Source: Nitrospira sp. (GTDB lineage: Bacteria; Nitrospirota; Nitrospiria; Nitrospirales; Nitrospiraceae). Taken from it: a stretch of 28,024 nucleotides of DNA. Every line of letters begins with the position of its first letter. Position 1 is the first letter of the stretch. The notes beneath the pieces are model-generated. The model was not told the DNA's origin. It was given only the letters and a program-made list of their open reading frames with translations, and made no database searches. Location of the stretch: assembly GCA_015904045.1 (NCBI GenBank), contig JABMDG010000075.1:1-28024 (forward strand), in the 5' to 3' direction. Both the position numbers and the translations under genes were made by a program. This document shows, one piece after another, positions 16,749 through 24,249 of the stretch.

Positions 16749-16799
16749 GAGAGGGGACAGCGTGTACGGATTGAGTTCTGTAGAGGGAACGAGGCCAGC

Positions 16800-17627
16800 A
16801 TGAAACCGGCGATCCAGATTATAGGGCAGATTCTGCGTGGTGGGATAAGCGTGCTTGTCGCCATCATGGTTGGGGGGGCAACCTTAAGCTTTGCCCAAGA
16901 AAGTGTCTCGGTTCGAGCCACGCTGATGACCGGGGGAGTCCCCGTGGACGATCCAGCTGCGGCAGCCTGGAGCAGTGCGCCGCCTGCCACGTTTCCGATG
17001 TCACCGCAAGTCCATTGGCAGAATCGTATCCAGGAAGTCACGGTGAAGGATGTCATCGTGCGTGCCTTACATGACGGAAAGCAAATGGCGGTGCTTCTCG
17101 AATATACGGACCCTAGCCAGGATCCGGATGACGCCGCAGCACTTGAGTTTATGGTGGGCGACAAGAAAGCCCACTTTGCCCATGGTCAGCCCATGCTGCA
17201 AGTCGAGGGCGGACCAGTCAATATTTGGTTCTGGAAAAATAAGACAGGCAAAGGCGTCGACATGAGTGCGAAAGGCTTTGGGACACTGAAGCCGCAGGAA
17301 CATCAAGACGTGACAGCGAAGGGCGCCTATTCAAATGGGACCTGGAAAGTCGTGTTTTCCAGGAATTTGTCGACAGATCATCCTGAAGAGGATGTGCAAA
17401 TTACCCCCGGGGGATTCATCAGTATCGCCTTCGCCGTCTGGGATGGCCGAAGGGATGGCGCGGGAGAGCTCGTTGAGAAAGGTTCGCAAAAGGCGGTCTC
17501 CTCCTGGTGGTATTTCCGAGCCGATGCTCCGCCGGATTATTCCGGCTATATGTACGCGGCAATCGCTGCAGCATTGGCCTTGGGCTTTCAGTTTGTCCTG
17601 ATCCGAAAACTCAAGAAAGGGCAGTGA
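16800..17627 (+). CDS. NxrC/EbdC-like haem-b-binding protein with C-terminal anchor (copy A)
   Basis: 275 residues. A signal peptide (cleavage near LSFAQ) is followed by a beta-sandwich domain of the ethylbenzene-dehydrogenase gamma / DMSO-reductase-family haem-binding type, then a C-terminal transmembrane helix (about 250-268) and KLKKG tail. FAHGQPMLQVEGGPVNIWFWK is placed like the family's haem b pocket, where known members use Met and Lys axial ligands; the exact residues are not assigned here. In Nitrospira, related proteins are the proposed gamma subunit of nitrite oxidoreductase. No molybdopterin alpha or iron-sulphur beta subunit is in the window, so here it looks like a subunit of the bd/bc assembly. 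It sits just ahead of the dihaem cytochrome c. Confidence 0.82.
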   Translation: MKPAIQIIGQILRGGISVLVAIMVGGATLSFAQESVSVRATLMTGGVPVDDPAAAAWSSAPPATFPMSPQVHWQNRIQEVTVKDVIVRALHDGKQMAVLLEYTDPSQDPDDAAALEFMVGDKKAHFAHGQPMLQVEGGPVNIWFWKNKTGKGVDMSAKGFGTLKPQEHQDVTAKGAYSNGTWKVVFSRNLSTDHPEEDVQITPGGFISIAFAVWDGRRDGAGELVEKGSQKAVSSWWYFRADAPPDYSGYMYAAIAAALALGFQFVLIRKLKKGQ

Positions 17628-17629
17628 GC

Positions 17630-18655
17630 ATGAAGGCGGCACGGTTGGGTGTCATGGGATTCGCAGTGGGCGTGATCGGCGGAGCGGCGTTGCTGGCCGG
17701 AGGCTGCGCCAATGAACAGGAAAAGCGCGGACACGAACTGTACACCCACTATTGTAGCGATTGTCACGGCGAGAGTGGCAAGCAGAACGAGGGGTTTAAC
17801 TGGTCGTCCATGCCAGACCCGAAGCCGAAGGATCTCTCCAATAAGGGGGAAATGAGCACTTTCAAGGACGAGGAGCTTTTTGCCACCATCTCGCGCGACA
17901 TGCTGGACACCAGCGAAGAAGGCGGAGATGAAATTGGCGACGATGATTTCGCGGTGCCCACGATGCCGACGTTCAAATATACGCTGTCCGAGGATGAATT
18001 GTGGGCGATCGTCGGGCACGTGCGTACCCTCCATGGAATGAAGATGGAATTCAACGTCGCCGCGCGCAAGGCCTCCCTCGAGGAAGCGCTGAAGGCCGCG
18101 CAGACCAAGTTTGAGCAGGCAAAGCAAGCCTATGAGGCGGCGGAAAAGAAAGCCAGCGATGAAGCGGAAAAGAAAAGCGAGGAGTTGAAGAAAGACGTCG
18201 AGGTGGATGAATCCGCTTATGCGGATGAACAGGCCGCGATGGTGCAAGCCAAGAAAGAACTGGATGCGGCCCAAGTCGCGTTGAACAATTTTACGACAAG
18301 GCCAGGCAAAGGCGTGAGCGTACCCAGGCCGGATTTGAAGACTCCTCCGGCGCAAGTCGCCCAGCTGGTTGAGCGCGGGAAACGGCTCTATGAAAATAAA
18401 TATGGCTGCAATGCCTGTCACAATGTTAATGGCGAGGGTGGCAAGATCGGTCCGGCCCTAGACCGGGCGGGATTCCGGCTGAATTCCACGTGGGTCTATC
18501 GGTGGCTGAAGAATCCGCAGGCGATGGATGCCCACACGCGTATGCCGGCGTTGGGGCTCAACGATGCGGACGCCAAGGCAGTCACCATGTATGTGGAGAC
18601 CTTGCGGGCTGAGAAGACCGAGCCTGCCGAGGAGAAGCCCGTCGAAAAGCCATAG
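17630..18655 (+). CDS. Dihaem cytochrome c lipoprotein with internal coiled coil
   Basis: 341 residues. The signal peptide ends in LLAGGC, with the lipid-modified Cys at residue 26. Haem domain 1 carries C42-SD-C45-H46 and a Met-rich stretch (VPTMPTF). A long Lys/Glu/Ala-rich coiled coil (about residues 144-222) separates it from haem domain 2 with C260-NA-C263-H264 and a probable ligand in TRMPALG. The start ATG 17630 lies 2 bases after the previous stop; the frame extends upstream inside that gene but without a signal peptide. It is the last gene of the respiratory run and ends 2 bases from the convergent ubiA-type gene. The likely role is periplasmic electron relay over a distance. Confidence 0.9.
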   Translation: MKAARLGVMGFAVGVIGGAALLAGGCANEQEKRGHELYTHYCSDCHGESGKQNEGFNWSSMPDPKPKDLSNKGEMSTFKDEELFATISRDMLDTSEEGGDEIGDDDFAVPTMPTFKYTLSEDELWAIVGHVRTLHGMKMEFNVAARKASLEEALKAAQTKFEQAKQAYEAAEKKASDEAEKKSEELKKDVEVDESAYADEQAAMVQAKKELDAAQVALNNFTTRPGKGVSVPRPDLKTPPAQVAQLVERGKRLYENKYGCNACHNVNGEGGKIGPALDRAGFRLNSTWVYRWLKNPQAMDAHTRMPALGLNDADAKAVTMYVETLRAEKTEPAEEKPVEKP

Positions 18656-18657
18656 CC

Positions 18658-19551
18658 TTAACCGGACAGCCCGGCGAGCAATCCAATGAGCACGGCGACC
18701 CCAACCCACACGTGCGCACGGAACATGGCGAATGCTTGCGGAGCAGCGATCGATCCTCCTAGTTGCCAGACCTGCATGGAGAAGAACAGGGCCAACCCGA
18801 GCAATGTGGCGTAGTAGGCCCATCCGATTCCAACCAACCAGCCGGCAGTCCCCAAGAGAACCAGCATGATGATGAAGGCCGTCCCCACGCCCAGGCCGAT
18901 CGACGGTCCAAAGAACAGGGCCGCGGACTTGACTCCAATGCGCCGATCATCTTCTTGGTCTTGGATGGCATAGATCGTATCGTACGCGACGGCCCACGCC
19001 GCCGTCGCACCAAAAAGGCACCAGATCGGTGCATCGAGTTGTCCTCGCACGGCCGCCCAGGCCATGATTGTTCCCCAGCCAAAGGCGACACCCAGCACGG
19101 CTTGCGGAACATGAATCCATCGTTTGGCAAATGGGTAGAGGGTTGCCAGTAACAGGGCAACGGGAGCGAGCCACAACACGATGGGATTCAGCAGGAAGAG
19201 GAGGCTGCCGGCCAGCAGCAACAGCAGACCGAGCAGTATGAAGGCATGGGGACGGTGTAATTCCCCGGACGCGAGCGGGCGGGTCTTGGTTCTGGCGACT
19301 TCCCGATCGAACGATTGATCGGCGAGGTCATTAAGGATGACCCCGGCGCTTCGCATCAGGAACGATCCAGCGACGAAGACGGCTAGGAGGTGCACCGGGG
19401 GGAACCCTCCCGAGGCTAGGACCAACGCCCACAGTGTCGGGAGCAGTAAGAGATACGTCCCACTTTGGTTATGCAAACGGATCAGCCGCGCAAGTGCGGA
19501 CCAGGGCATACCTGACGGAGTTGAGGACGCTGGCCACGAGCCCGTTGTCAT
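18658..19551 (-). CDS. ubiA: UbiA-family prenyltransferase
   Basis: 297 residues, eight to nine helices. This is an intramembrane aromatic prenyltransferase transferring a polyprenyl chain onto a ring, typically 4-hydroxybenzoate in ubiquinone synthesis. Both Asp-rich motifs are visible: NDLADQSFDREVARTKTRPL (NDxxDxxxD) and YDTIYAIQDQEDDRRIGVKS. RTKTRPLASG is diagnostic. Nitrospira-type bacteria use menaquinone, so the enzyme may instead be the UbiA homologue of the futalosine route (MqnP); sequence alone does not decide. Starts at 19551 or at an in-frame ATG 14 codons later are possible. It is convergent with the cytochrome locus. Confidence 0.85.
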   Translation of the reverse strand: MTTGSWPASSTPSGMPWSALARLIRLHNQSGTYLLLLPTLWALVLASGGFPPVHLLAVFVAGSFLMRSAGVILNDLADQSFDREVARTKTRPLASGELHRPHAFILLGLLLLLAGSLLFLLNPIVLWLAPVALLLATLYPFAKRWIHVPQAVLGVAFGWGTIMAWAAVRGQLDAPIWCLFGATAAWAVAYDTIYAIQDQEDDRRIGVKSAALFFGPSIGLGVGTAFIIMLVLLGTAGWLVGIGWAYYATLLGLALFFSMQVWQLGGSIAAPQAFAMFRAHVWVGVAVLIGLLAGLSG

Positions 19552-19616
19552 GGGCCAGACGTTAGCCGCTGAGAGAGAGGCTTGTCAATTTCCCTGATGA
19601 GTGGCGCCGGTCGCGA

Positions 19617-19645
19617 TTGTCCTCATGGCCCGATTTCGGTATAAC
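19617..19645 (+). promoter_or_regulatory. Promoter of the caspase-fold lipoprotein gene
   Basis: TTGTCC (19617-19622), a 17-base spacer and TATAAC (19640-19645). An AAAGGAG ribosome site (19655-19661) and GTG start 19671 follow closely, so the leader is short. Confidence 0.6.
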
Positions 19646-19670
19646 CAACTGGGTAAAGGAGTGTGTGCTT

Positions 19671-21698
19671 GTGAAAACCACTAGGCTTAGCAGATGCCGG
19701 GATTTCGCCGTCGGGGCCCTTGCGACGCTGGCATTGCTTTGTGCCGGCTGCGTTGGAGCGAAGCAAAGCCAGACAGTGCCCGAGACAAGCCCCGGAGTGA
19801 TTTCGCTGACCCCGGCACTCTGGCTTTCGCCGAGTGCCACCACCGCCGGGCTGTCCTATCGCAACGCCTGCGGTCAGACGGCGACGGTATCTGTCGCAGA
19901 CCCGCTGGCGGCTGCTCTGTCCAAGAAACTTGGCCGCGTGTTCACCGGGATTCTTCCCCAACAGGGTACTGAACAGATACCGGATTCTGATAGCCTCATC
20001 GAGGTCGGGTTGGGTCAAAAGAAGATCGAACTTGCAATTCCGGGCCAGGGCCAGGGCACGTATCCTGCGTCCGTCACGCTGGGAATGGAGTTGGTCGTCT
20101 TGGCCCAGGATGGCACCTTCCTCTTCAACGAAAAACGACAAGGGCGCAGCCACGGCCAAGTGGAAGTCTCGGACCACTCGTGCAATGTACAGGGGCTGGA
20201 GACGATCGTTCAGGAGGCCATTGACGCAATGATCGACGAGGCAGCCAAACAGGTGGCGGCATCGGGCCGAGTTCGGGAATACGCCGCGTATCACAAGACG
20301 CGTCCTCCAACAGCCGCAACTTTGACCCACCCTGCCGGCGGATTGCCTGCCCTCCCGCCGGCGGGCATGCTACCGGAGAGTGCAACGGCACCGACCACCG
20401 GGCAAGCAGTCCTCCACGGAGCAACCCCGCAAGCCACTGCGCTGTCTTTCCATGCCATTGTGCGGGATGAAAACCAAGATCACTTGCTGCAACAGGATGA
20501 GACCCTCACGATCGAAGTCGAGGTCAAAAACGAGGGACCGAGTGAAGCCAACGGTGTGGAGGTCGTGGTCGGGGGGGCGTTGAAGAACCATTTCCCGCCG
20601 ATGGTGGCCATCGGGACCGTGAAACCTGGCGAAATCAAGCGGGTATCGATCACCCGTCGAGTGCCGGAACTGAAAGAAGAGGTGCAAGGCGAAGTGGTGT
20701 TGAGCCTGCGGAGTGCGACGGCATTGATCTCGCTTCCGCCGGCCAAGAGATTTTCCCTGCAAATCAAGTCGGAGAAACCCGAGCTCGAATCGGTGCCGCC
20801 CGATGTCGACCGTGTCCCGAAGCCTCTCGTGGCCGCCAAGCAGACGAAGAGCATCCTGATTGCAATTGGGGTAGGGCAGTTTCGCGATGCGCGCGTGCCG
20901 CCGGTCAAATACGCCGAGCATGATGCAGAAGTCCTGTCTGGATATTTGCGTGCCATCGGAGGGATCCCTCCGGAGAGGACCCGCCTCTTGCTCAATCAGT
21001 ATGCGTTGAAGGAAGATCTTGTGGAAACATTCGAGGAATGGCTGCCGAAGCGGGTGGATGCCGACACTGTCGTGTATGTCTATTTCTCGGGTCGTGCGGT
21101 GGTCGATGGCGTGAGTGGAGCGGTGTCGCTCGTGCCGTTCGATGGGAGCACGGCGTCGGTCAAGCGGCTCTATCCGGTCCGCCGCATGGAGCAAGTCTTG
21201 TCCAAACTTCAGATACAACGGGCCATTATGATATTCGAAGTGTCACTGGACCCGACGCCCGGGGCCGACCCTGCCTCGACGCCGCAGGCCGATTGGGAAG
21301 ATGGACTGGATGAAGGAAAAGTCGAGGTGATGTGGATGGTGGGCAACAAGGCCCTCCAAGAGGCGCACGTCTACGAGCAAGGGAAACACGGGCTGTTTAC
21401 CTATTATCTTCTGCAAGGCTTGCAGGGGTTGGCCGATATTGACCGTGACGGAACGGTCGTCGCCGGTGAGCTCTGCACGTATGCACGCGGAGAAGTCGGT
21501 CGTGTGGCCAGGCAGCAATTCGGGAATGCGCAGCATCCGCTCTGTTCGCCGCCGCCAGGCCAAGGTGCGGTGGTCAGGATTCATCCCATGGCCAGAGGGA
21601 ACAATCCCAAACCGGTTGCCCAGGAGAAGAAGGCTGGATCAACAGCCAACCCTCCCTCGCAGGCTACCAAACCGGTTGAGGTAGGGCCACGACCATAA
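19671..21698 (+). CDS. Lipoprotein with CARDB-like domain and catalytically dead caspase (C14) fold
   Basis: 675 residues. The start GTG 19671 has AAAGGAG 9 bases upstream; the lipobox LLCAGC gives the acylated Cys at 27. Residues 40-220 are an unassigned periplasmic domain, and 257-367 resemble a CARDB-type Ig repeat (LTIEVEVKNEGPSEANGVEV). From about 393 a caspase-like domain runs SILIAIGVGQF, HDAEVLSGYL, TVVYVYFSGRA. The family's catalytic FSGHG is FSGRA here (Arg 475 for His), and the D-x-C motif reads E523-V-S525, so both dyad residues are lost. An EF-hand-like loop, DIDRDGTVVAGE (589-600), is kept, as is common in bacterial caspase-like proteins. It is therefore likely a binding or scaffold protein facing the periplasm, not a protease. 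Confidence 0.8.
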   Translation: MKTTRLSRCRDFAVGALATLALLCAGCVGAKQSQTVPETSPGVISLTPALWLSPSATTAGLSYRNACGQTATVSVADPLAAALSKKLGRVFTGILPQQGTEQIPDSDSLIEVGLGQKKIELAIPGQGQGTYPASVTLGMELVVLAQDGTFLFNEKRQGRSHGQVEVSDHSCNVQGLETIVQEAIDAMIDEAAKQVAASGRVREYAAYHKTRPPTAATLTHPAGGLPALPPAGMLPESATAPTTGQAVLHGATPQATALSFHAIVRDENQDHLLQQDETLTIEVEVKNEGPSEANGVEVVVGGALKNHFPPMVAIGTVKPGEIKRVSITRRVPELKEEVQGEVVLSLRSATALISLPPAKRFSLQIKSEKPELESVPPDVDRVPKPLVAAKQTKSILIAIGVGQFRDARVPPVKYAEHDAEVLSGYLRAIGGIPPERTRLLLNQYALKEDLVETFEEWLPKRVDADTVVYVYFSGRAVVDGVSGAVSLVPFDGSTASVKRLYPVRRMEQVLSKLQIQRAIMIFEVSLDPTPGADPASTPQADWEDGLDEGKVEVMWMVGNKALQEAHVYEQGKHGLFTYYLLQGLQGLADIDRDGTVVAGELCTYARGEVGRVARQQFGNAQHPLCSPPPGQGAVVRIHPMARGNNPKPVAQEKKAGSTANPPSQATKPVEVGPRP

Positions 21699-21731
21699 CG
21701 GATCACCAAAGGAGGATGCGGCGCTCATTCG

Positions 21732-21760
21732 TTGACAGTCCATCCAACGGCCAGTATCAT
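21732..21760 (+). promoter_or_regulatory. Promoter of tRNA-Thr
   Basis: A perfect TTGACA (21732-21737), a 17-base spacer and TATCAT (21755-21760). It is the only good promoter in the 126-base gap before the tRNA and would give a leader of about 58 bases. Confidence 0.6.
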
Positions 21761-21824
21761 GGCCTTCTATTAGATCGGCCGGAAGTATCATCGGCTGACC
21801 TGCTCCCGTACACGTCTTTCGGAT

Positions 21825-21900
21825 GCCGGCGTAGCTCAGTTGGTAGAGCAGCGGTTTCGTAAACCGCAGGTCGCCCGTTCAATCCGGGTCGCCGGCTCCA
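21825..21900 (+). tRNA. tRNA-Thr (anticodon CGT)
   Basis: The acceptor GCCGGCG pairs with CGCCGGC, then U73 and an encoded CCA (21898-21900). The anticodon stem GCGGT/ACCGC holds the loop TTCGTAA, anticodon CGT, reading ACG codons. The D arm (GCTCAGTTGGTAGAGC) is canonical. The T arm reads CGTTCAATCC, with A at the usual G/A position of the loop. Another copy of the tRNA-trailing repeat starts 14 bases after the CCA. Confidence 0.96.
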
Positions 21901-21914
21901 TACCGCACTTCGTG

Positions 21915-21979
21915 TGACCCGCGCGCTATTCTAGGTAGTTTCGGATGTGATGCGCGCGGATGAACCCCACCAGTGTTCT
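21915..21979 (+). repeat. tRNA-trailing repeat, copy 2
   Basis: The partner of 4055-4119: same length, same 14-base distance from the tRNA CCA, identical outer blocks (TGACCCGCGCGCTATT, GCGCGCGGAT, CCAGTGTTCT) and a different interior. A further small hairpin CTGG-TATT-CCAG follows its right edge. Between this element and the PilZ gene (21980-22203) I see no convincing gene. Confidence 0.7.
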
Positions 21980-22177
21980 GGTATTCCAGCACAATTCCTT
22001 TCGCATTCCGGCGGCCGCTCCTGTCGTACCTGCGCAGTCACCTCTATCCGGGCCTGATGGCTCGAACTACAGGCACGTTGCACCTAAGGATCGGGTGAGT
22101 TGTAATCGCGCAACGGCAGCAGAGAATGCGGACTATCGCATGGTGAGAAATCGTCCGTGAGGAGAAGTCGGTGCCGC

Positions 22178-22208
22178 CGTGGAAGGGTGCGACACCATCG
22201 CCTTCACG
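22178..22208 (-). terminator. Possible hairpin terminator of the PilZ gene
   Basis: CGTGAAGG and CCTTCCACG (one-base bulge) enclose GCGA/TCGC. On the minus strand the hairpin begins at the PilZ stop codon. No U-run follows, so a termination role is weak. Confidence 0.3.
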
Positions 22209-22524
22209 TGGGCAACAAGCACAGCAGCCGCTTCAGCGTTAACGCATCGGGTTCAGAGAGCTCGACGAATTCAACGCCGAAGACCGCTTGATTTATCCAC
22301 TTGACCACTGCCCGGGGAACATACACGGGGGCGTGATGATCGGGCCGAATATGAAGTTCCAGGCAGGTGCCCTGAGGAGGGGGCTGTTCGCTCGTAATGC
22401 GACACCCCCCGAGGGAGAGATCGAGCACGAACCCTTCCTTTATCTGCGTACCGTCACCAGAAAAGAGGCTTTTGTACCGGACAGGATGACGCTCGTAGGT
22501 GCGGAGCTCTAATTGAGGTTCCAT
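22204..22524 (-). CDS. PilZ-domain protein
   Basis: 106 residues, essentially one PilZ domain, a cyclic-di-GMP receptor module. The two binding motifs are intact: R12-HPV-R16 (RxxxR) and D35-L-S37-LG-G40 (D/NxSxxG), followed by the expected beta strands (TCLELHIRP, YVPRAVVKWIN, VFGVEFVELS). ATG 22524 is chosen because GAGGAAGG lies 7 bases upstream; a TTG two codons earlier is unlikely. As a stand-alone PilZ it would act by binding a partner, which cannot be named from context because it is isolated on the minus strand downstream of tRNA-Thr. Confidence 0.85.
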   Translation of the reverse strand: MEPQLELRTYERHPVRYKSLFSGDGTQIKEGFVLDLSLGGCRITSEQPPPQGTCLELHIRPDHHAPVYVPRAVVKWINQAVFGVEFVELSEPDALTLKRLLCLLPT

Positions 22525-23012
22525 GAACAAGCCTTCCTCGTTGCTCCCAGCATACTGTGGGCTAAATTGATGTCAACGAATTCTTAAAACTTGTCGCGGC
22601 ACGCGTGTATGAGTCAAAGACGCCCGGTGGTGAGACCGAAAATATTCGCCAGGCAATACGGTGCTGGAAGGGTTAGGAAATGAAGCGAGAGAGGCCAAGA
22701 AAGGGCTGCGGGCCGATCCGCAGCTGGTACTGCGGTGGGAGTGGTGCAAAGGCAACCGATGACGTGTGTCAGCAAGATGGAGTGTCTTAGAAGGCAACGC
22801 CGATCTGGCTGGTCGTCGAGGTCCCTACACAGGCCCCCTGCCTGTCGACGAGGGCGGGGGGGATTCCCGGGGATCAGGTTGGTGGAAAGACTGGTTGCGG
22901 ACAGCTGCGGCCGTCGTGTTGTTCGTGCCACGATCGCGAGCCGGTTTGAGCGCGGAACCTGGTTCTCCGACGGTGCCCTTCTGTTGAACGCGATGGGCTT
23001 ATGTTAGGCCTG
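22525..23012. other. Gap without convincing genes
   Basis: Several overlapping open frames of 60-105 codons occur on both strands, but none has a ribosome site or a recognisable domain, and their compositions (Arg/Pro/Ser-rich) are typical of shadow frames. This may be decayed sequence. Confidence 0.4.
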
Positions 23013-23279
23013 CTATAAATTGGCACCACGCTTGCGGGTCGTCGTTGAGACCTTGGCGCTTGGTTTGGGACGTTCGTCCTTCTGTTGAGAGCGGGAGACC
23101 GTACCGGAATGCAATCCCTGACGCGCGGCTAAAGAAATTTGGCGGCGAATATCTTCAATCGACAGTGCCGTTGACGACTGGGCGGGACTTTGAAGTCCCA
23201 GCGTCTCCCAGCGGACCTTGGTTCGAAGAACGACCCGTCTCCGTTGATGCGGGGTTTTGGTTCCCCATGCTCTATTCAT
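23013..23279 (-). CDS. Hypothetical basic small protein
   Basis: 88 residues, strongly basic, with no signal or membrane segment and no family I recognise. Support is a GAGGTG ribosome site 7 bases before ATG 23279 and the same orientation as the neighbouring 123-residue gene, from which it is 56 bases downstream. A segment TALSIEDIRRQISLAARQG looks like an amphipathic helix. A 16-bp interrupted palindrome (23184-23199) lies inside the frame. It could be a chance frame. Confidence 0.35.
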   Translation of the reverse strand: MNRAWGTKTPHQRRRVVLRTKVRWETLGLQSPAQSSTALSIEDIRRQISLAARQGLHSGTVSRSQQKDERPKPSAKVSTTTRKRGANL

Positions 23280-23335
23280 AGTTGTTCACCTCAAAGGTTC
23301 ATGTACGACAGGGGCGGCCCAAGGCTGCCTCTCAA

Positions 23336-23707
23336 TCACCGCGACTTGTTGAGGGACGAAGGCCCTTTGAGTGCAGCAGTCACGAACCGATCTTCCGGGA
23401 AGACTGCTCGGAGCCGGTTGGTGACAGCCAGACGATAGAGTTCAGGTTCGCGACCGACCAGAACTAAGTTCTTGTTGTCGAGCAGAATATTGAGGTGATG
23501 CTCTGAGACGAGCAACCGCGTACTGTCGCCCACATTCACGCGGTATTGCGTTTTCCCGTCAGGGTTTCGATCAGGGCCCGACACGATCTCGGTTAATCCG
23601 TCAATCACCCCTTCATAGGCTTCAGATCGATGCCGCACTTTTGTTCCATTCGGGATACGGACCCAAGGCTGCGTCGAGGTATGTCGGTCGTTCTTTGTGA
23701 CAGTCAT
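23336..23707 (-). CDS. Hypothetical protein with SH3-like N-terminal part
   Basis: 123 residues from ATG 23707, preceded by a strong TAGGAGGG ribosome site 7 bases away; the frame upstream of this is not needed. Residues 14-70 look like a small beta barrel (WVRIPNGTKVRHRSEAYEG, then TQYRVNVGDSTRLLVSEHHL), the pattern of KOW/Tudor-like folds. The C-terminal 40 residues (VTNRLRAVFPEDRFVTAAL) are probably helical. No family is recognised. The long upstream leader contains two stem-loops, suggesting control at RNA level. Confidence 0.65.
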   Translation of the reverse strand: MTVTKNDRHTSTQPWVRIPNGTKVRHRSEAYEGVIDGLTEIVSGPDRNPDGKTQYRVNVGDSTRLLVSEHHLNILLDNKNLVLVGREPELYRLAVTNRLRAVFPEDRFVTAALKGPSSLNKSR

Positions 23708-23765
23708 GCAGATCCCTCCTAGCGGAACACGATTCGCCATCGTGTGCTCGCGTTGGCACAAGGAC

Positions 23766-23798
23766 AAAAGCCCTGCCGATCCGGACTACGCAGCAGGG
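23766..23798 (-). terminator. Terminator-like hairpin in leader of the 123-residue gene
   Basis: On the minus strand CCCTGC and GCAGGG pair around a 16-base loop and are followed after one base by TTTT. It sits about 60 bases before the coding start, the position of an attenuator. Confidence 0.4.
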
Positions 23799-23825
23799 AG
23801 AAGACCCCAGGCTGATAGTCAGAAC

Positions 23826-23895
23826 CCCCCTCACGGTCCGGGTGCCTGAGAAGCGGTCTGGGCGAATGATCGCTTCTCCGAAGGCTGTTGCCGTA
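23826..23895 (-). promoter_or_regulatory. Structured leader, weakly glycine-riboswitch-like
   Basis: Read on the minus strand, GAGAAGCG and CGCTTCTC form a perfect 8-bp stem (23848-23855 with 23871-23878). The 3' side continues as CTTCTCAGGCACCCGGACCG, which recalls the glycine aptamer end (CUCUCAGG-N-AAGGACAG). The middle part of that aptamer (CACCGAAGG...GCAA) is missing, so the match is partial. It is followed by a terminator-like hairpin and a strong ribosome site. Confidence 0.25.
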
Positions 23896-24249
23896 CCGAG
23901 TGGCTGGAAACTGATCAACTCAATCGCGCAGGATCGGGAAGGGGAGGGAAGAGCGCGAGGACCAGAATTTTCGCAAACTCACTATATCATACGGGAGCAC
24001 GGATTGCGAATAAGGGGTGTATTCACTGGGATGTATCGCTAAGAATAGTCGGAACACTCGTTGCGTCTTGACAAGAAGCAGATGAATTGACCCGGGACCT
24101 GTCCCATGATCGCTCCGATAAGCCGCACTTCTTTGGCGGCGGCCGGATGTGAGACCACCTTCTCTCATGCGATGGCCCTCCCCGGTGCCTGAAGCGGGGC
24201 TGCTCAAATTAGCAGCGCTGTTGGGCACCGGGGCGGCTCCCGACAATTG
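23896..24249. other. Gap without convincing genes
   Basis: Only short overlapping frames without ribosome sites. The segment contains AT-richer stretches (around 23975-24050) that could hold promoters for the minus-strand leader, but no box pair stands out. Confidence 0.35.

Larger units (their letters stand above)
14518..17296 (+). repeat. Paralogous block A (diverged duplicate of 25243-28024)
   Basis: The 3' 800 bases of bd-like gene 2, two cytochrome c genes and most of the haem-b gene recur collinearly at 25243-28024 with an offset of 10,719-10,728 bases. Gene starts line up to within a few bases. Much of the nucleotide divergence is at third codon positions. Confidence 0.93.

Noticed and set aside
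20370..21218. A 282-codon minus-strand frame inside the caspase-fold gene
   Set aside because: His/Arg-rich shadow translation opposite a recognisable lipoprotein gene.
22600..22990. Overlapping frames of 60-105 codons on both strands
   Set aside because: No ribosome sites, no recognisable domains, mutually overlapping; treated as non-coding or decayed.
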